Source of the DNA: Methylococcaceae bacterium
Lineage (GTDB): Bacteria > Pseudomonadota > Gammaproteobacteria > Methylococcales > UBA1147
Direction: 5' to 3'
Length of the DNA stretch: 15,472 nucleotides
Assembly (NCBI GenBank): GCA_022616595.1
Contig: JAKEEL010000123.1
Span: forward strand, 1-15,472
Made by a program: the position numbers and the translations under genes. How positions within the stretch are numbered: position 1 is the stretch's first letter; the number at the start of each line of letters is the position of its first letter. Below the pieces are notes generated by a model that saw nothing but the letters and a program-made list of their open reading frames with translations, was not told the origin of the DNA and made no database searches. Of this stretch, positions 8,030-15,466 are shown piece by piece.

Positions 8030-9223
8030 ATGAAAGACCTGCTTTTTCTCGTCCATCGGATTCCGTATCCGCCGAACAAAGGGGACAAGATCCGATCCTA
8101 TCATCTGTTCAGGCACCTTGCGGAACGGTTTCGAGTGCATCTTGGAACCTTCGTCGACGACCATAACGATTCGCAGTATATCGATCCGGTGAAAAGCCTG
8201 TGCGCGTCCAGCCATATCGTACCGTTTCGACCGGGTCTGGCAAAATTGACCAGTCTGACTGCTTTGATATCGGGGGAGCCTCTGACCCTTCGCTATTATC
8301 CGAATCGCTCGATGCGACGCTGGGTAAAGGACGTGATCGCGAAACATGCAATCCGCAAAGTCCTGGTTTATTCCTCGGTCATGGCACAATTTGTTCCGGC
8401 TTCGATACAAGCCTTGAAGTTAATCGATTTTGTCGACGTCGATTCGGATAAATGGCGTCAATTTGCGAGCAGGAAAAACTGGCCTCTTAGTTGGATCTAT
8501 CAACGGGAAGGCGGTTGTCTGTTGCGCTACGACCGGAGAATCGCGGAGAATTTTGATCAATGTTTCTTCGTTTCGAAAGCCGAAGCCGCTTTCTTCGAAA
8601 ATCTGGCGCCTGAAAGCCGGGAGCGAATTCATTTTTTCAACAATGGTGTGGATGCGGACTATTTTTCACCGGACCGGGAATATCCGAATCCTTACGGAAA
8701 CGACGATCCGACGCTTGTTTTCACCGGTGCCATGGATTATTGGGCCAATATCGATGCGGTAAACTGGTTTAGCCAAAAGGTATTTCCTGAAATTCGGCAA
8801 GGTGTTCCCGATGCCCGGTTTTACATCGTCGGATCCAAGCCGGCGAATCAGGTAAAAATGCTTGAAAAAATTGCTGGCCACAGGGTCACTGGCCGTGTGG
8901 ACGACATCAGACCCTATTTGCATCATGCGACGGTCGCGGTCACTCCACTGCGGATCGCGCGGGGTATCCAGAACAAGGTTCTCGAAGCGATGGCCATGAA
9001 TAAACCCATACTCGCGACCCCTGCCGCAATGGACGGGATTCCGCCAGGCGACGGGCTCGAAATCTCGGTCTCGGAAGATCCACGATTTTTAGCGGAACAG
9101 GCGATTCGATTATTAAAAAAAATCGGCGATCAAAGGAATTGTCGGGCCAATCGAGAATTTGTTCTAATACACTATAATTGGTCTGACAATCTGAAGAAGC
9201 TGGATACTTTTTTGCTTTCCTGA
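8030..9223 (+). CDS. PEP-CTERM/EpsH1-associated sugar transferase (GT-B fold, GT4-like)
   Basis: Cytoplasmic glycosyltransferase of the TIGR03087-like family that is specific to XrtA loci; it adds one sugar of the EPS repeat unit, donor unknown. The N-terminus FLVHRIPYPPNKGDKIRSYH (6-25) is diagnostic. Other visible elements are DFVDVDSDKW (133-142), the acceptor/donor hinge NNGVDADYF (204-212), VFTGAMDYWANIDAVNWF (230-247) opening the second Rossmann domain, FYIVGSKP (264-271), and the nucleotide-sugar site IARGIQNKVLEAMAMNKP (309-326) with E319 in the position of the last conserved GT4 glutamate. Length 397 is typical. It starts 43 nt after the FemAB-like gene with only a weak ribosome site. 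A gap of 108 nt separates it from the exosortase gene. Confidence 0.92.
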   Translation: MKDLLFLVHRIPYPPNKGDKIRSYHLFRHLAERFRVHLGTFVDDHNDSQYIDPVKSLCASSHIVPFRPGLAKLTSLTALISGEPLTLRYYPNRSMRRWVKDVIAKHAIRKVLVYSSVMAQFVPASIQALKLIDFVDVDSDKWRQFASRKNWPLSWIYQREGGCLLRYDRRIAENFDQCFFVSKAEAAFFENLAPESRERIHFFNNGVDADYFSPDREYPNPYGNDDPTLVFTGAMDYWANIDAVNWFSQKVFPEIRQGVPDARFYIVGSKPANQVKMLEKIAGHRVTGRVDDIRPYLHHATVAVTPLRIARGIQNKVLEAMAMNKPILATPAAMDGIPPGDGLEISVSEDPRFLAEQAIRLLKKIGDQRNCRANREFVLIHYNWSDNLKKLDTFLLS

Positions 9224-9302
9224 AACCGTGCTTGCGATCGGCGTCAGAACTTATCCTGGCGGTTATATTTTCTGCCTTTCTTAAACCGGTAAATTAGACA
9301 CT

Positions 9303-9315
9303 GATCCGAAGGATC
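9303..9315 (+). other. Small perfect hairpin upstream of the exosortase gene
   Basis: GATCC-GAA-GGATC forms a 5-bp perfect stem with a 3-nt loop, 16 nt before the ATG at 9332. The right arm and loop contain the SD-like string GAAGGA, which is too far (18 nt) from the start to be an ordinary ribosome site. There is no following T-run, so it is not a terminator. Function unknown; it may be chance. Confidence 0.3.
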
Positions 9316-9331
9316 GAGTAAATCCAACTTT

Positions 9332-10888
9332 ATGCTCGGAAAAGCCAAACAACGACCCAGTGATTTCAATCGGTGGAGATTTCCTGTGCTGACGCTGGTG
9401 ATCAGTTTAACGGCGCTGATGTTGGCCTATCAATCCACCCTGCGATCGATGGTATCCACGTGGAGTAATTCGGAGACCTATACCCACGGTTTCCTGATTC
9501 TTCCCCTTACCGCGTATCTGATCTGGAAGCGTCGAGAAATCTTTGCCAACCTTCATCCGCGGCCCGATTTCTGGGCAGTGACGGGAATGTTACTGGCAGG
9601 CCTTGCCTGGATAATCGCCGATCTGGCCGAGATTCAGGTCATCCAGCAGTTTTTTCTGGTCGTCCAGGTGATTTTAACCATCTGGGCCATACTGGGCCGT
9701 AAGTTCGTCCGGGAAATGGCCTTTCCGCTGGCATTTTTGTTTTTCTCCGTGCCATTCGGCGAATTTCTGATCCCGGGACTGGTCCGTTTCACGGCGGATT
9801 TTACGGTGGGTATGATTCAACTGACGGGAATTCCGATCTACCGGGACGGAAACACATTCAGCCTGCCGACCGGAAACTGGTCGGTGGCCGAGGCGTGCAG
9901 CGGCATCCGCTATTTGATCGCATCCGTGACGCTGGGTTCACTGTATGCGTATCTGTGTTATCAGAGTTGCTGGATGCGCATAGCATTCATCGGGTTCTCG
10001 CTCGCTTTACCGATCCTCGCGAACGGTTTGCGCGCGGTAATGATCGTCATGATCGGCCATTTCAGTGGAATGAAACTCTCGGTGGGGATCGACCATCTGA
10101 TCTACGGCTGGCTTTTCTTCGGAATCGTCATGCTGTTCATGTTCTGGATCGGTTCATTCTGGAGGGATGCCCGAGCCGTCGATCCGGATCGCCCGATCCA
10201 ACCCGGGAAGGTTCCGCCTTCGCCGAAAGATCAATGGTTCGTCCTGGCGGCCTTGCTTTCCCTCGGATCGGCCGCAATCTGGCCGGTCCAGGCCTCGCGT
10301 ATGGCGTTCGCGCAAGCATCGCCGGGTCCATCGCGCGAGATCAGGCTGCCGGAATCCAGCGGAGAGTGGCGCCGGGTACGCACCGAAGGACCCCGCGACT
10401 GGGTGCCGGACTATCAGGGAGCGGACAGGGAAATCACGGCGAGTTATTCCGGCTCCGCCGGGAAGCCGGTCAGGCTGTTGCTTTATTATTATAAAAACCA
10501 GGAACAGGGACGGGAATTGATCAATTCCAACAACGTGGTGGTCAGGACCGGTGACAAAGTCTGGCGTCTTCTGGAAGTGAGCAGAATCGGTGTGAAATTG
10601 AGTGATCGATCGCTTCCGGTCAATCAGTGGCGGCTCGGCTCGAATCGGAGCCATTTGCTGGTCTGGGAGTGGTACTGGGTCGGCGGCGACTTCGCGGCGA
10701 ATGATTTTCTGGCCAAGCTGCTCGAAGCCAAGGCGAAATTATTGGGCCGGAACACGGATTCCGCGGCGATTATCGTGTCCGTCGAATATCAGGATACCGT
10801 TACGTTGGCGGCCGATGTCCTGCGGCGCTTTGTGGAGGAAATGAACCCCTCGATCGAGGCCAATCTGCGCCTGGCAGCCCGGGAGTAA
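9332..10888 (+). CDS. xrtA: Exosortase A fused to an EpsI domain
   Basis: Integral-membrane cysteine transpeptidase that recognises the C-terminal PEP-CTERM tripartite signal of exported proteins, cuts it and passes the protein on. Residues 1 to about 280 form the exosortase: several membrane helices, SETYTHGFLILPLTAYLIW (47-65), and the three conserved catalytic regions EACSGIR (187-193, nucleophile C189), ANGLRAV (230-236, R234) and VGIDHLIYGW (251-260, H254). After a proline-rich linker (about 288-300) and another membrane helix (about 302-318) comes an EpsI-type periplasmic domain (about 320-518) with RDWVPDYQGADREITASY (355-372), LLLYYYKNQEQGRELINSNN (382-401) and VWEWYWVGG (444-452). 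XrtA and EpsI are separate genes in many loci; here they form one continuous chain. The start at 9332 is the first ATG and gives the expected N-terminal cytoplasmic tail. The stop is 8 nt from the next gene. Confidence 0.95.
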   Translation: MLGKAKQRPSDFNRWRFPVLTLVISLTALMLAYQSTLRSMVSTWSNSETYTHGFLILPLTAYLIWKRREIFANLHPRPDFWAVTGMLLAGLAWIIADLAEIQVIQQFFLVVQVILTIWAILGRKFVREMAFPLAFLFFSVPFGEFLIPGLVRFTADFTVGMIQLTGIPIYRDGNTFSLPTGNWSVAEACSGIRYLIASVTLGSLYAYLCYQSCWMRIAFIGFSLALPILANGLRAVMIVMIGHFSGMKLSVGIDHLIYGWLFFGIVMLFMFWIGSFWRDARAVDPDRPIQPGKVPPSPKDQWFVLAALLSLGSAAIWPVQASRMAFAQASPGPSREIRLPESSGEWRRVRTEGPRDWVPDYQGADREITASYSGSAGKPVRLLLYYYKNQEQGRELINSNNVVVRTGDKVWRLLEVSRIGVKLSDRSLPVNQWRLGSNRSHLLVWEWYWVGGDFAANDFLAKLLEAKAKLLGRNTDSAAIIVSVEYQDTVTLAADVLRRFVEEMNPSIEANLRLAARE

Positions 10889-10896
10889 ACGAATCC

Positions 10897-12072
10897 GTGC
10901 CGGAATCACCCCCGTTAATCGCACACATCATCCATCGGCTCGGGATCGGTGGCCTGGAGAACGGGCTGGTCAATTTGATCAACGCAATTCCGCGCGACCG
11001 GTTTCGTCATTGCATCGTCTGTCTCAAAGATTCGAGTGATTTTGCGTTGAGAATTCAGAGCGACGATGTTCCGGTTTACACGCTGAACAAAAACGAAGGC
11101 CGGGATTGGACACTACTGTTTCGGGTTTACCGGCTGTTTCGAGAAATAAAACCCGATATCGTGCATACTCGCAACCTGGCCGCGATCGAATGTCAGTTAC
11201 CGGCGTGTCTCGCGGGAGTGCAGGGACGGGTGCACAGTGAACACGGCTGGGATGTGTATGATCCATTCGGCAACAACCTGAAATACCAGTTTTTAAGGCG
11301 CCTCTATGCGCCCCTCATCCAGCGTTTCATCCCGCTCTCTCAGGAATTGGCGGACTATCTGCGTCACAAGATCCATGTTCCGGAGCGGAAAATCACACGC
11401 ATCTGCAACGGTGTGGATACCGGCCTGTTCAACGGTAATCCGGATCGGCGCGCACCGCTGCCGGATACTCTGTTCCCTGAGCCCGGAATGGTGCGGATCG
11501 GAACGATCGGTCGAATGCATGGGGTGAAAGACCAGACTACGCTGGTCAAAGCTTTTTTGTACTTGATCCGGTCGCGCCCGGAATGGAAAAACACGATTCG
11601 CCTGGTACTGGTCGGTGACGGCCCGCTTCGCGCCGAAGCGATGCGCCTGCTGGATGCCGAAAACGCGAGCGGTCTGGCCTGGCTGCCGGGTGCCCGGAAT
11701 GACATCGCGGAAATTTTGCGCGGATTGGATCTGTTCGTGCTGCCCTCCATTGCGGAGGGAATCTCGAATACCATCCTGGAAGCCATGGCGAGCGGCCTGG
11801 CCGTCGTCGCGACGGGTGTAGGCGGAAATGCGGATCTGGTCGTCGACGGAATCACCGGCCGCATCGTTCCGAAACAGGATTCCGAAAGCATGGCCAAGGC
11901 GATCGAATTTTATATCGAGAATCCGGACCTTCGCCGGTGCCATGGCCGCAACGGACTCGACCGAATCAAGAAGGAATTCAGTCTGGGCCGGATGGTTGAA
12001 AAATACCTCGGTGTTTATAGCGAGTTGGAAGCATCGAGCGCCGCGGTCAAAAAGTATTTGGCGCGAGAATAA
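10897..12072 (+). CDS. PEP-CTERM/EpsH1-associated glycosyltransferase, GT4 family
   Basis: Cytoplasmic retaining glycosyltransferase of the TIGR03088-like family, normally adjacent to exosortase A. The first Rossmann domain starts with LIAHIIHRLGIGGLENGLVN (7-26), whose glycine loop binds acceptor or donor. KPDIVHTRNLAA (85-96) and RVHSEHGWDVYD (111-122) are typical of the family. NGVDTGLF (171-178) marks the domain boundary, IGTIGRMHGVKDQ (201-213) and VLVGDGPLR (237-245) open the second domain, and the GT4 EX7E motif is E287...E295 in AEGISNTILEAMASG (286-300). The start is GTG with a GGGAG box at 10881-10885, 11 nt upstream. It lies 8 nt after xrtA, so it is almost certainly in the same transcript. 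Length is normal; the sugar specificity cannot be read from the sequence. Confidence 0.93.
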   Translation: MPESPPLIAHIIHRLGIGGLENGLVNLINAIPRDRFRHCIVCLKDSSDFALRIQSDDVPVYTLNKNEGRDWTLLFRVYRLFREIKPDIVHTRNLAAIECQLPACLAGVQGRVHSEHGWDVYDPFGNNLKYQFLRRLYAPLIQRFIPLSQELADYLRHKIHVPERKITRICNGVDTGLFNGNPDRRAPLPDTLFPEPGMVRIGTIGRMHGVKDQTTLVKAFLYLIRSRPEWKNTIRLVLVGDGPLRAEAMRLLDAENASGLAWLPGARNDIAEILRGLDLFVLPSIAEGISNTILEAMASGLAVVATGVGGNADLVVDGITGRIVPKQDSESMAKAIEFYIENPDLRRCHGRNGLDRIKKEFSLGRMVEKYLGVYSELEASSAAVKKYLARE

Positions 12073-12135
12073 CCATCGTTTGCCCGATTCTTCTTGGGAA
12101 ACGTATTTTTCTCCCTATCAATCTGAAGAAATAAT

Positions 12136-14049
12136 ATGTGTGGAATTGCAGGAATATTTGATACCAGGGAATTTCGCGCCATCGATCGAGAACTCCTTTC
12201 CAGAATGAACGAGACTCAGTTTCACCGGGGCCCGGACGAGGGAGGAATTCATACCGAAGCGGGTTTGGGATTCGGTCACCGGCGTTTGTCGATCATCGAT
12301 TTATCGAGCGGCCAGCAACCGTTGTTCAACGAAGACCGCTCCGTGGTCGTGACCTTCAACGGCGAAATCTATAATTTTCGCGAGTTGTCGGAAGAATTGC
12401 GCTCGCTCGGGCACCGCTTCGCGACCCATTCGGATACCGAGGCCATCGTTCATGCCTGGGAAGAATGGGGTGAAGACTGTGTGCTGCGCTTCCGCGGGAT
12501 GTTTGCCTTCGCGATCTGGGATCGAAATTCCAGGACTCTGTTTCTGGCCCGCGATCGATTGGGCATCAAACCCCTGTACTACGCTGTATTGCCGAATCAG
12601 CAGTTTCTGTTCGCCTCGGAACTGAAAGCCTTGCTGGCCCATCCCGGCCTGCCGCGGGAGATTTGCCATCCAGCGATCGAGGATTATTTCACGTTCGGTT
12701 ATGTACCCGACCCGAAAACCATCCTCAACCATGTGCTGAAGCTGCCTCCGGGTTGTCGGTTGACAATTCGCCACGGGAAAGCGATTCCGAATCCGGACCG
12801 ATATTGGGATATTCCCTTCGCGCCGGCCGTGGAGGGGTCGGAGGAGGAACTTCAGGAAGAATTGATGAAACGCTTCAAGGAAGCTGTCAATGTCAGGCTG
12901 GTTTCGGAAGTTCCTCTGGGCGCTTTTTTATCCGGCGGGGTTGATTCCAGCGGCGTTGTCGCAATGATGGCGGAACTGTCCGATGCGCCCGTCAATACCT
13001 GTTCGATCTCTTTCGGAAATCCCGAATTCAATGAAACCCGGTACGCGCAGATGGTCGTCGATCGATATCGAACCAATCACGCGGTCGAATCGGTCGAGCC
13101 CGATGATTTCGGCCTCATCGATCAGCTGGCCGGCCTGTACGACGAGCCCTTCGCGGACAGTTCCGCGATGCCGACCTATCGGGTATGCGAACTCGCGAAG
13201 AAAAGGGTCACGGTCGCGTTGTCCGGGGACGGAGGCGACGAAAACCTCGCGGGTTATCGGCGCCACCGCTGGCATATCAACGAAGAATCGATCCGTTCGC
13301 GTGTGCCGCTCGCGGTGCGCCGCCCGCTGTTCGGTGCGTTGGGCCGCCTGTATCCGAAGCTCGATTGGGCGCCGAAAATTTTCCGCGCCAAGACAACTTT
13401 CGAGGCCTTGGCCAGAAGCGCCTCGGATGCCTACCTGCACAGCGTAAGCATCATGAGCGGTGCAATGCGCGATGCCTTGTTCAGCGATCGATTGAAAAGG
13501 GACCTGCAGGGTTACGATTCGCGTCAGGTATTCCAGGAACACTGTCTCAGGGCGCCTTCCGACCAACCCTTGTCGCTCATCCAGTATCTCGACATGAAGA
13601 CCTACCTGCCCGGTGATATCCTGACCAAAGTCGACCGCGCGAGTATGGCCCATGCGCTGGAAGTACGCGTACCTCTGCTCGACCACCCGCTGGTGGAATG
13701 GATGTCAGGGCTTTCACCCGAAATGAAACTCCGGGGACAGGAAGGAAAATATCTATTCAAAAAAGCGCTGCAATCGCGTCTGCCCGATGAGATACTGTAT
13801 CGCGACAAGATGGGTTTCGCGGTACCCTTGGCAGAGTGGTTCCGAGGGGCCCTCAAGGTCCGGGTGCGCGAGGCCTTATTGGAAACAGGATTGGCGGAAA
13901 CCGGATTTTTCAATCCGAAGACCCTGCAGCAGTTGGTGAGACAGCATCAGTCGGGACAAAGGGATTACTCGGCGCCGCTCTGGTCCTTGGTGATGTTCGA
14001 GTCGTTCCTGAGGCGGATTTGCGGCGATCATGATCGAGCGAAGTCGTGA
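12136..14049 (+). CDS. XrtA/PEP-CTERM system-associated amidotransferase (asparagine synthase-like)
   Basis: Class II glutamine-dependent amidotransferase resembling AsnB; in this locus (TIGR03108-like) it is presumed to amidate a sugar acid or another carboxylate of the EPS pathway rather than make free asparagine. The N-terminal Ntn glutaminase starts MCGIAGIFD with the catalytic Cys2 (after Met removal). It has HRGPDEGG (30-37), HRRLSIIDLSSGQQPLF (48-64) with R49 for glutamine binding, and NGEIYNFREL (75-84). The synthetase domain has the PP-loop LSGGVDSSG (265-273), DEPFADSSAMPTY (336-348), ALSGDGGDENLAGYRR (361-376), and the late EVRVPLLDHPLVEW (509-522). GYRR after the DEN motif is usual for the EPS subgroup. 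All catalytic elements are intact and length (637) is normal. Sixty-three bases separate it from the preceding gene; the start codon has only a weak AT-rich upstream region. Confidence 0.93.
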   Translation: MCGIAGIFDTREFRAIDRELLSRMNETQFHRGPDEGGIHTEAGLGFGHRRLSIIDLSSGQQPLFNEDRSVVVTFNGEIYNFRELSEELRSLGHRFATHSDTEAIVHAWEEWGEDCVLRFRGMFAFAIWDRNSRTLFLARDRLGIKPLYYAVLPNQQFLFASELKALLAHPGLPREICHPAIEDYFTFGYVPDPKTILNHVLKLPPGCRLTIRHGKAIPNPDRYWDIPFAPAVEGSEEELQEELMKRFKEAVNVRLVSEVPLGAFLSGGVDSSGVVAMMAELSDAPVNTCSISFGNPEFNETRYAQMVVDRYRTNHAVESVEPDDFGLIDQLAGLYDEPFADSSAMPTYRVCELAKKRVTVALSGDGGDENLAGYRRHRWHINEESIRSRVPLAVRRPLFGALGRLYPKLDWAPKIFRAKTTFEALARSASDAYLHSVSIMSGAMRDALFSDRLKRDLQGYDSRQVFQEHCLRAPSDQPLSLIQYLDMKTYLPGDILTKVDRASMAHALEVRVPLLDHPLVEWMSGLSPEMKLRGQEGKYLFKKALQSRLPDEILYRDKMGFAVPLAEWFRGALKVRVREALLETGLAETGFFNPKTLQQLVRQHQSGQRDYSAPLWSLVMFESFLRRICGDHDRAKS

Positions 14050-14155
14050 CAGTCGGGCAGGGAAGCCGGAGTCCCTCGCATTTCGGGCCGTTCCGGCGAA
14101 ACAAATCGGCCTGCCGGATGGATTGGAATCGAATGCAGGATTATCGCGGTCGTCC

Positions 14156-14160
14156 GGAGG
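14156..14160 (+). promoter_or_regulatory. Shine-Dalgarno sequence before a 12-codon ORF
   Basis: GGAGG stands 7 nt upstream of the ATG at 14168. It is the closest to a consensus ribosome site of any intergenic sequence in the window, yet it does not serve the next large gene, whose ATG is at 14218. Confidence 0.45.
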
Positions 14161-14167
14161 CGCGTGG

Positions 14168-14206
14168 ATGGTTGAAGTTCGTTCTTCCCTTTTGAAATTG
14201 TTGTAA
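14168..14206 (+). CDS. Possible 12-residue leader peptide upstream of the last glycosyltransferase gene
   Basis: ATG...TAA encodes MVEVRSSLLKLL in the 168-nt gap between the amidotransferase and the last glycosyltransferase. It has a near-ideal GGAGG ribosome site and its stop is 11 nt before the ATG at 14218, so ribosomes ending here could re-initiate on the glycosyltransferase gene. The next gene has only a weak site of its own (GGA at 14208-14210). The frame is also open further upstream through the gap, without another good start. It resembles no known leader peptide I recognise (no runs of one amino acid), and such a short ORF can arise by chance. Confidence 0.25.
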   Translation: MVEVRSSLLKLL

Positions 14207-14217
14207 CGGATCAGCTA

Positions 14218-15417
14218 ATGCGAATCCTACATGTTCTGGATCATTCCATTCCGTTGCATAGCGGTTACACGTTTAGAACCCGTGCCATTCTCGAGCAGCA
14301 ACGTGCGCTGGGTTGGGAAACCTTTCATGTGACCTCCGCGAAGCACGAAATAACCGGCAGTCGGGACGAAACCGTGGAAGGATTGCATTTTTTTCGCTCG
14401 GATGCCCCGATTTGGTGGCTGTCCCGGATTCCGGTTATAAAGCAGTTCGAAATCGTACGCTTGCTGGCGGGGAGGATCTCGGAAATCGTCGAAGAGATCA
14501 GACCGGATATCATTCACGCACATTCTCCGGCTCTGAACGGCCTGGCCGCATTGATGGTGACAAAAAAATTCGGTTTGCCGCTGGTCTATGAATGTCGCGC
14601 GTTTTGGGAGGACGCCGCGGTCGATCACGGTACCAGTCGGCAAAACGGATTCAGGTACCGCGCGACCCGAGCGCTGGAAAGCTACATTTTCGAGAAGGCA
14701 GCCGCACTGACCGTGATTTGCGACGGGATCCGCACGGATTTGCTGCAACGTGGATTTTCGGATTCGAAGATAACCGTGGTTCCGAACTCGGTCGATATCG
14801 AACATTTTTCGACGCTCTCGAAGCCGGACGAAAAACTTGCCGTGCAACTCGGACTTACCGGAAAGACCGTGTTGGGCTTCATCGGGTCCTTCTATGCCTA
14901 TGAAGGATTGTTGCTGGCCCTGGAAGCCATGCCCGCGATCCTGCGCGAATATCCCGATGTCTGTTTGCTGCTGGTGGGTGGCGGGCCCCAGGAAAAACAG
15001 ATCCGGAATCGAATATTCGAGCTTGAATTGGATGCAAGCGTCATCTTGGCCGGGCGGGTTCCGCATGACGAAATCCAGAATTATTATCAATTGGTAGATA
15101 TTTTTGTTTATCCGCGTTTATCCATGCGCTTGACCGAACTGGTCACCCCGCTGAAGCCGCTTGAAGCGATGGCCCAGAGTCGGCTCGTGGTGGCTTCCGA
15201 TGTGGGTGGTCATAAGGAACTGATCAGACACGGAGAAACCGGGCAGTTATTCCAAGCCGGCAACGTCGATGCATTGAGCCGATCGATTCTGGATCTTTTG
15301 GATCGTCGCGGTGACTGGAAGGAATTCCAGCACGCGGGGCGTATATTCGTCGAACAGGAACGCAACTGGGCGGCCAGTGTCCGGCGTTACGCCGAAGTGT
15401 ATCGAAGCGTGCTATAA
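14218..15417 (+). CDS. Exosortase A system-associated glycosyltransferase (GT4-like)
   Basis: Cytoplasmic GT-B glycosyltransferase of the TIGR04063-like family, a usual member of XrtA loci, adding a further sugar to the EPS unit. The N-terminus MRILHVLDHSIPLHSGYTFR (1-20) is diagnostic. RPDIIHAHSPALNGLAAL (95-112) and VYECRAFWEDAA (123-134) follow in the first domain. VVPNSVDIEHF (187-197) marks the hinge, LGFIGSFYAYEGL (219-231) and LLLVGGGPQ (250-258) start the second domain. The donor site is YPRLSMRLTELVTPLKPLEA (298-317), in which the final E316 is kept but the first glutamate of the classic EX7E pair is not in register; TPLKPLEAMA is the form seen in this subfamily. The length of 399 is normal. 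The ATG at 14218 has a weak ribosome site, and a small ORF precedes it. The gene is the last complete one here, ending 55 nt before the window edge. Confidence 0.93.
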   Translation: MRILHVLDHSIPLHSGYTFRTRAILEQQRALGWETFHVTSAKHEITGSRDETVEGLHFFRSDAPIWWLSRIPVIKQFEIVRLLAGRISEIVEEIRPDIIHAHSPALNGLAALMVTKKFGLPLVYECRAFWEDAAVDHGTSRQNGFRYRATRALESYIFEKAAALTVICDGIRTDLLQRGFSDSKITVVPNSVDIEHFSTLSKPDEKLAVQLGLTGKTVLGFIGSFYAYEGLLLALEAMPAILREYPDVCLLLVGGGPQEKQIRNRIFELELDASVILAGRVPHDEIQNYYQLVDIFVYPRLSMRLTELVTPLKPLEAMAQSRLVVASDVGGHKELIRHGETGQLFQAGNVDALSRSILDLLDRRGDWKEFQHAGRIFVEQERNWAASVRRYAEVYRSVL

Positions 15418-15422
15418 ACCGT

Positions 15423-15466
15423 ATCCATATCGCACGCCGCAATGACGATCTCGAAAAAATATGGAT
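15423..15466 (+). repeat. Short inverted repeat after the last gene
   Basis: ATCCATAT at 15423-15430 and ATATGGAT at 15459-15466 are perfect reverse complements separated by 28 nt. An A-run (AAAAAA) precedes the right arm and no T-run follows within the window, so it does not read as an intrinsic terminator. It could be an operator-like site or chance; the window ends 6 nt later. Confidence 0.3.

Noticed and set aside
9224..9331. Sigma-54 promoter (GG/GC pair at 9261-9275) in front of the exosortase gene
   Set aside because: The GG-GC spacing is one base too long and the flanking bases do not fit the TGGCAC-N5-TTGC consensus.
9332..10888. Frameshift or assembly error as the cause of the XrtA-EpsI fusion
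   Set aside because: The frame is continuous, a sensible proline-rich linker and an extra membrane helix join the two parts, and both parts have their conserved residues.
12094..12121. TTGGGA - 16 nt - TATCAA as a sigma-70 promoter before the amidotransferase gene
   Set aside because: Only four of six matches in each box, and it would place the transcript start almost on the start codon.
12928..13686. A 252-codon minus-strand open frame inside the amidotransferase gene
   Set aside because: It is antisense to the conserved synthetase domain and its sequence looks like low-complexity reverse translation of it; no independent support.
14050..14110. Possible terminator after the amidotransferase (AGGGA/TCCCT and GCCG/CGGC small stems)
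   Set aside because: The stems are only 5 and 4 bp and no T-run follows; the next gene is of the same pathway and on the same strand.
14227..15090. A 287-codon minus-strand open frame opposite the last glycosyltransferase
   Set aside because: The + strand gene carries complete GT-B motifs over the same stretch; the antisense frame has none.
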